Made by a program: the position numbers and the translations under genes. The notes beneath the pieces are model-generated. The model saw nothing but the letters and a program-made list of their open reading frames with translations, had not been told where the DNA came from and ran no database searches. Positions 60,046 to 64,000 of a stretch of 64,000 bases of DNA are shown one piece after another (position 1 is the stretch's first letter; each line of letters starts with the position of its first letter). The stretch comes from Bacteroidales bacterium (lineage in GTDB: Bacteria; Bacteroidota; Bacteroidia; Bacteroidales; P3): assembly GCA_017449525.1 (NCBI GenBank), contig JAFTFL010000002.1, positions 124,001 through 188,000 of the forward strand, given 5' to 3'.

Positions 60046-62283
60046 TTAATTAAAGAATTGCCACGTTAAGCCCCAGTATACGCCGAGGTCCTCTCCTGGG
60101 GTGTGGGGCAGGATGAAGTAGTGTGGACTGGAATCTAACGGGGCATTGAGATGGGTTACCTTGATGTAGATGCTGGCGCGTTTTATCTGTAGGGCAACGA
60201 AGAAGTCGGTCCAAAGGTGGTTGCCTATTGATGTGTCATCCTGCGCGTAGAACAGTCCGAGTGAGGGCGACCAGGCATCGGGGTGGTAGGCTGTGTGGTA
60301 CTTCAGGTCGATGCCTGTCTGCACATGTAGTGCGCGCTTGAAGAGGTGGAAGTCGGCATAGAGGCTATTGCGAGTAGCAAAGAGTGGCAGCTCGACAATG
60401 GCAGGGACGGTAGAGTATTGCAGGATGTGCACCATGTGGAATCGTAGCCAGAGCCAACTCCATTGTAGGTCGACTACTGCTTGAGCGATGCCAACTGGGT
60501 CATTTATTTGGTGGGGAAGCAGGTCATTTTCTATCTGTACGATATGGCGTTGGCGGTAGGCGTTTATCGTAATGTTGATGTGGCGTAGGGACGACGGCAG
60601 GCTGTCGGCAGCTTGCCATACGTATTGGGTCGACAGGAGGTCGGTGTGAATTGCTTTCAGGTCGGAGTGTATCCATCGATGGTTGTTAGAGGCAAATTGG
60701 CTGAAAATGTAGTCGGGCTCGTGGTCTATGGTTGAGAATGTCGTGAGCCATTCAGACTGTTTAGACGTGGCGATGCGTCCGCTCAGTTGGAAGAGGTAAT
60801 TTCCCATGGTGTAGCCGCCTACGGAGTATTCGGCGTTGGCCATGATGGCATGCTCACCCAGCCGAAGACGGGTATAAACGTAGGGGTTCAGCGAGGTGAG
60901 CGTGGTGCGTTGCTCTCGCATGGTGGGGGTATTCCAATCCGCAGTCGAGAGGTTTTGCCAAGTGGGTACGGAGACCAATCGTGGCTGTAGCCCTACAGTA
61001 AATATGAAGGGATTGCTCCAACGGTGAGAGAGGAAGGCATCGTTGGTCCAGTATACGGAGACCTGCGCCTGCAGTAAGGTCGTGGAGTCGAGGGTGGCGG
61101 TGCTGTCGTAGAAGGTGTTTGGATAGAGATAGGGATCGATTTGTGGGTCGTAATAGTTACGCTTGAATTTGTCCAACTGAACGTCCAATCCCCACACGCC
61201 GCTATTGACGATGCGGTGAGATCCCACGGGCAGTGTGTCAACAAGGTAGGTCGTATCTTGCAAAGTGATAACCCTGGGCTGTGCATGGTAGCAGGTGTCG
61301 CAAGGGGTAGTCAGGCTGTCGCGTTTCGTGATACGATGCCGTTGGTGCAACTGCTCCACCTGTCGTACGGTGTTATAAGATTGATGGATGAAGAGCGTGC
61401 TGGTTCGGTAGCGATTGTTAGCAGCATAATACCGCACTGGCACACCCGAACGAGGCGTGGTGCTCCAGCATTCCTCATCGTCTACCACACCACCGTTTTC
61501 CTGTTGCATCAAGTTGTTGCGAATGAAGGCGGCCTGCACCTGGTAGCGACTGTCGGCCGAGTAGTAGTTGGTGGTTATTTCAAAAGATTTGTCTGAGGTG
61601 GCCGAATTGGTATATACGCCGTCGGTTTTTATAACGTCGGCATTGAATGCCATGTTCAAACGGGGCTGAATGTTCTGTGTATGTAGCACTCGCAAACGGT
61701 AGTCCTTGTGGATACTACTATTGTAGCTGAGCAGTGTGTACGGATGCTGGGTTTGATAGAGAGTAGCAGCATTGGGCGTGTGCAACAGACTGCCATAGAC
61801 ATTGGGGGCAAATCTGAACGTAAGGATCTGTTCTGGCTGTGCCCACAAGCTCAAATTGGTGCGACCCAGACCTGCCGATAATATGTAGTCCATATTGAGG
61901 TCTATAGGATTGCAAAGTTCTACGCCAGTAGGGTCTATTTTGGGGTGCATTATCGTGTGTAACTTCACTTCCCTCGGTTCATAGTGGAACATGTGCACCT
62001 GTGAGGCCAAAATGCTGTCTGGCACCTCCTTGTTATTCCATACAATGCCTTGCACTGCAGTCGTGTCGCGCATTGTTGTGTCGCTTCCACCGAAAGCCGA
62101 TGAAGAAGTGCTATTGGTGCTTTGCGAGGTATTGCTACGCGTCGTCGTGCTGCGTGTGGCCGTGGCGGCACTTGGCGTTTGCCCAAATTGGGCAAACGCC
62201 ATCTCTCCTATCGTCCAAGCAATAAGAAAGAGGGTCAGCGCACGCACCGCCGATGGGAAACTATATGTTTTAGGGTGCTTCAA
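60046..62283 (-). CDS. Putative outer-membrane porin
   Basis: The 745-residue protein matches the Bacteroidetes putative porin family (Porin_10-like). It has a signal peptide, a Ser/Thr-rich linker (about 35-65) and many amphipathic beta strands ending in GLTWQFFN with a terminal aromatic strand. The best start is TTG 62283, which overlaps the trxB stop as TTGA and leads directly into the signal peptide; the longer open frame to 62367 runs inside trxB. It is the last gene of the operon. Confidence 0.82.
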   Translation of the reverse strand: MKHPKTYSFPSAVRALTLFLIAWTIGEMAFAQFGQTPSAATATRSTTTRSNTSQSTNSTSSSAFGGSDTTMRDTTAVQGIVWNNKEVPDSILASQVHMFHYEPREVKLHTIMHPKIDPTGVELCNPIDLNMDYILSAGLGRTNLSLWAQPEQILTFRFAPNVYGSLLHTPNAATLYQTQHPYTLLSYNSSIHKDYRLRVLHTQNIQPRLNMAFNADVIKTDGVYTNSATSDKSFEITTNYYSADSRYQVQAAFIRNNLMQQENGGVVDDEECWSTTPRSGVPVRYYAANNRYRTSTLFIHQSYNTVRQVEQLHQRHRITKRDSLTTPCDTCYHAQPRVITLQDTTYLVDTLPVGSHRIVNSGVWGLDVQLDKFKRNYYDPQIDPYLYPNTFYDSTATLDSTTLLQAQVSVYWTNDAFLSHRWSNPFIFTVGLQPRLVSVPTWQNLSTADWNTPTMREQRTTLTSLNPYVYTRLRLGEHAIMANAEYSVGGYTMGNYLFQLSGRIATSKQSEWLTTFSTIDHEPDYIFSQFASNNHRWIHSDLKAIHTDLLSTQYVWQAADSLPSSLRHINITINAYRQRHIVQIENDLLPHQINDPVGIAQAVVDLQWSWLWLRFHMVHILQYSTVPAIVELPLFATRNSLYADFHLFKRALHVQTGIDLKYHTAYHPDAWSPSLGLFYAQDDTSIGNHLWTDFFVALQIKRASIYIKVTHLNAPLDSSPHYFILPHTPGEDLGVYWGLTWQFFN

Positions 62284-63215
62284 CTGTTGAGAAAACGTTC
62301 TACATCCATGGCGGCCATGCATCCACGACCTGCAGCTACAATTGCTTGACGGTAGTGTGGGTCGCACACATCTCCTGCGGCAAACACGCCTTTCACATTG
62401 GTGGCGCAGCCTGTTCCATTGAGTTTGATATAGCCCGCCTCGTCTACTTGCAATTGTCCGTCAAGGAAAGTGGTATTAGGGGTGTGCCCGATGGCTACAA
62501 AGAATCCTGACACATCAATGTGAACCTGTTGGCCAGTCTTCACATTCTCCAAATCGGCCCCCGTGACGCCGTCCATGTCATTGCCGACAACCTCTTTTGT
62601 TACGCAATTCCACAGTACCTCAATGTGCTCGTTTTCGAGCACCTTGTGCTGCATGCTTTTGGAAGCGCGCAACTCGTCACGGCGCACGATGAGATACACC
62701 TTTCTGCATAGAGTACTGAGGTAGGTGGCTTCTTCGCAGGCGGTGTCTCCTCCACCCACCACTGCTACATCCTGACCTTTGTAGAAAAAGCCGTCGCAAG
62801 TGGCACAAGCTGATACGCCTTGACCATACAGGCGCCGTTCGCTCTCCAACCCCAGCCAGCGAGCAGAAGCACCAGTGGCTACCACCACGGTGTCGGCTGT
62901 AACGCGATTCCCATGGTCGTCCACGGCGCTAAAGGGACGCTTCGAAAGGTCTATTTTATCAATGTATCCACTACGCACCTCTGCACCAAAGCGTTGTGCT
63001 TGTTTGCGCAGGTCGTCCATCATAGCCTTCCCTCCCACCCCGTCGGGGTAGCCAGGGAAGTTCTCAATTTCGGTTGTAATGGTCAATTGACCTCCAGGCT
63101 GAGTTCCCTCGTAGATGATGGGGTGAAGGTCTGCTCTCCCTGTATATATACCACAGGTGTAGCCTGCAGGCCCAGAACCAATGATTAGACAGCGAGTGTG
63201 AGTTGTATTATCCAT
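62280..63215 (-). CDS. trxB: Thioredoxin reductase
   Basis: The NADPH-dependent flavoprotein reduces thioredoxin in the cytoplasm. The 311 residues show the FAD site GSGPAGYTCG, the redox-active SACATCDG (Cys137, Cys140), the NADPH site GGGDTACEEA and the C-terminal FAD motif GVFAAGDVCD. It lies between a PorT-like gene (30 bp) and the porin gene (4-bp overlap). Confidence 0.97.
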   Translation of the reverse strand: MDNTTHTRCLIIGSGPAGYTCGIYTGRADLHPIIYEGTQPGGQLTITTEIENFPGYPDGVGGKAMMDDLRKQAQRFGAEVRSGYIDKIDLSKRPFSAVDDHGNRVTADTVVVATGASARWLGLESERRLYGQGVSACATCDGFFYKGQDVAVVGGGDTACEEATYLSTLCRKVYLIVRRDELRASKSMQHKVLENEHIEVLWNCVTKEVVGNDMDGVTGADLENVKTGQQVHIDVSGFFVAIGHTPNTTFLDGQLQVDEAGYIKLNGTGCATNVKGVFAAGDVCDPHYRQAIVAAGRGCMAAMDVERFLNS

Positions 63216-63245
63216 AATGTGATTGGGAAATGTGATGTCAGTTGT

Positions 63246-63851
63246 TTACACGTTGAACAAATTGTAAGCTATTCCAATATTGACTATGTGGTTGAATTGG
63301 CCCGTATTGCTTGTTGAAATCATGTATGTTCCTACGCGCTCCTTCGATACGGACAACAGCGAGAGGCTCCAGCGCACATACGCTTGCCAGTGTGTGGCCA
63401 TATCGTAAGCTATCAACACCGTAATAGGCAACGGATCCATACGTCGATAGTTATCGGACATTATTTGGTTGTATTCACCTAAATCGCGTACACTTGCCCT
63501 TGCTAATATAGCTGGCGAGACCCCTACAGTCCAAGCTAAGCGAGGTAGAAACGCCGTACGTTTCCCCATAAGAAAGGACAACTCCACGTAGTGCAACGAG
63601 ATGGTGCGATAAATATCACGCTCAATGTAGGACCCCTTATTGACCATGCCTAACAGCACTTGGCCTCGCAATGCGCCCATGGGAAATGATGTACCCACAG
63701 CAAACTGGTAGCCCACATGTCGGAATCCGGCCGAGGCATCGCCTTCTATTTGACCAAACGTTGCTCCACCCTCTATCCGCATATCAAATTTTTGAGCATG
63801 CAGCAGCACAGCACAAAGCAGAAATAGCGCAAATGGCAGCGTGCCCTTCAT
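63246..63851 (-). CDS. PorT-like outer-membrane beta-barrel protein
   Basis: The 201-residue protein has a signal peptide (cleavage after LLHAQ) and short amphipathic strands typical of the small 8-strand OMP_b-brl/PorT family, ending in [10 protein letters not shown]. PorT itself is a T9SS component in Porphyromonas, but this could be another paralogue. Its ATG overlaps the stop of the upstream gene (ATGA). Confidence 0.75.
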   Translation of the reverse strand: MKGTLPFALFLLCAVLLHAQKFDMRIEGGATFGQIEGDASAGFRHVGYQFAVGTSFPMGALRGQVLLGMVNKGSYIERDIYRTISLHYVELSFLMGKRTAFLPRLAWTVGVSPAILARASVRDLGEYNQIMSDNYRRMDPLPITVLIAYDMATHWQAYVRWSLSLLSVSKERVGTYMISTSNTGQFNHIVNIGIAYNLFNV

Positions 63852-64000
63852 GACATAAACTCCTTCCGTTTTAGAATACTGGTTGTCGAGTAGCCCTCTA
63901 CAAATGGTATTGTGACGACACTACCACCGTGTGCCTCCACGATGTCTGCTCCGACGATGTTGTCTCGGGTGTAGTCTCCTCCTTTAACCAAGACATTAGG
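63848..64000 (-). CDS. rfaE2: Heptose/sugar-phosphate adenylyltransferase, C-terminal end (cut by window edge)
   Basis: The last 50 residues are visible: [19 protein letters not shown] and [16 protein letters not shown], the end of the RfaE-domain-II nucleotidyltransferase that makes ADP-heptose for lipopolysaccharide core. The N-terminus lies beyond the window. The stop overlaps the start of the PorT-like gene by 3 bases. Confidence 0.85.
   Translation of the reverse strand, partial: PNVLVKGGDYTRDNIVGADIVEAHGGSVVTIPFVEGYSTTSILKRKEFMS

Noticed and set aside
59861..60049. Small plus-strand frame before the porin stop
   Set aside because: No start context, overlaps the convergent porin end and shows no plausible protein features.

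Overview
The window looks like a chromosomal segment of an oral or gut Bacteroidales, most likely Prevotella-like. The evidence is Bacteroidetes -7 promoter boxes (TAnnTTTG), two proteases ending in type IX secretion (T9SS) sorting domains, and families largely confined to this group (DUF2723, DUF6029, DUF6427, DUF6913, Omp28). No rRNA, phage, IS element or CRISPR-Cas locus was seen. One tRNA-Glu(CTC) is present.

Layout: 0.7-3.6 kb is a minus-strand operon luxC-like / dapD / eamA. 3.7-13.7 kb is plus strand: a secreted conserved protein, dxs, arginine deiminase, a DUF2723 membrane protein and an M13 lipoprotein peptidase. 13.9-19.5 kb is minus strand: a T9SS-exported M6 protease, a MATE exporter, mltG and a GNAT acetyltransferase. 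20.3-23.9 kb holds etfB-etfA-acyl-CoA dehydrogenase. 24.0-27.3 kb is a compact nonulosonic (sialic-type) acid cassette: a short NeuB-like synthase, a fused CMP-synthetase/KdsC-type phosphatase and a sialyltransferase-like enzyme. 27.4-37.4 kb is minus strand: an Omp28 / DUF6029 / TlpA trio, a polyprenyl synthase, a thioesterase, dapA, a DUF6913 protein, rnhB, a DUF6427 membrane protein and a T9SS-exported subtilase. 38.2-45.9 kb is plus strand: tRNA-Glu, a Cys-rich lipoprotein, mfd, an AlkZ-like protein, an inositol-phosphatase family protein and an NfeD/ClpP-class membrane protease. 45.9-48.2 kb is minus strand: an AspT/YidE-like transporter, a LysR regulator and a tiny membrane protein. 49.1-58.8 kb is plus strand: pepA-pdxA, polA, exbB-exbD-tonB, an ECF sigma / anti-sigma / CpxP-like trio and yebC. 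An AT-rich, mostly empty stretch follows (58.8-60.0 kb). 60.0-64.0 kb is a minus-strand envelope operon: heptose-phosphate adenylyltransferase end, PorT-like barrel, trxB, putative porin.

The most unusual signal is an apparently undescribed family of intergenic repeat arrays at about 0.45-0.65, 19.63-19.83, 37.53-37.72 and 48.45-48.70 kb. Each is a degenerate tandem array with a strict 22-bp period. The conserved core is GATGCYGTACGGCATCGG, whose first 16 bases form a perfect dyad when Y is C. Twenty-two bp is about two helical turns, so successive dyads would lie on one DNA face. Three of the four arrays sit between an outer and an inner promoter-like box, both pointing at the downstream gene. 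This reads as a chromosomal protein-binding or regulatory array, not as CRISPR or coding DNA. Function is unknown.
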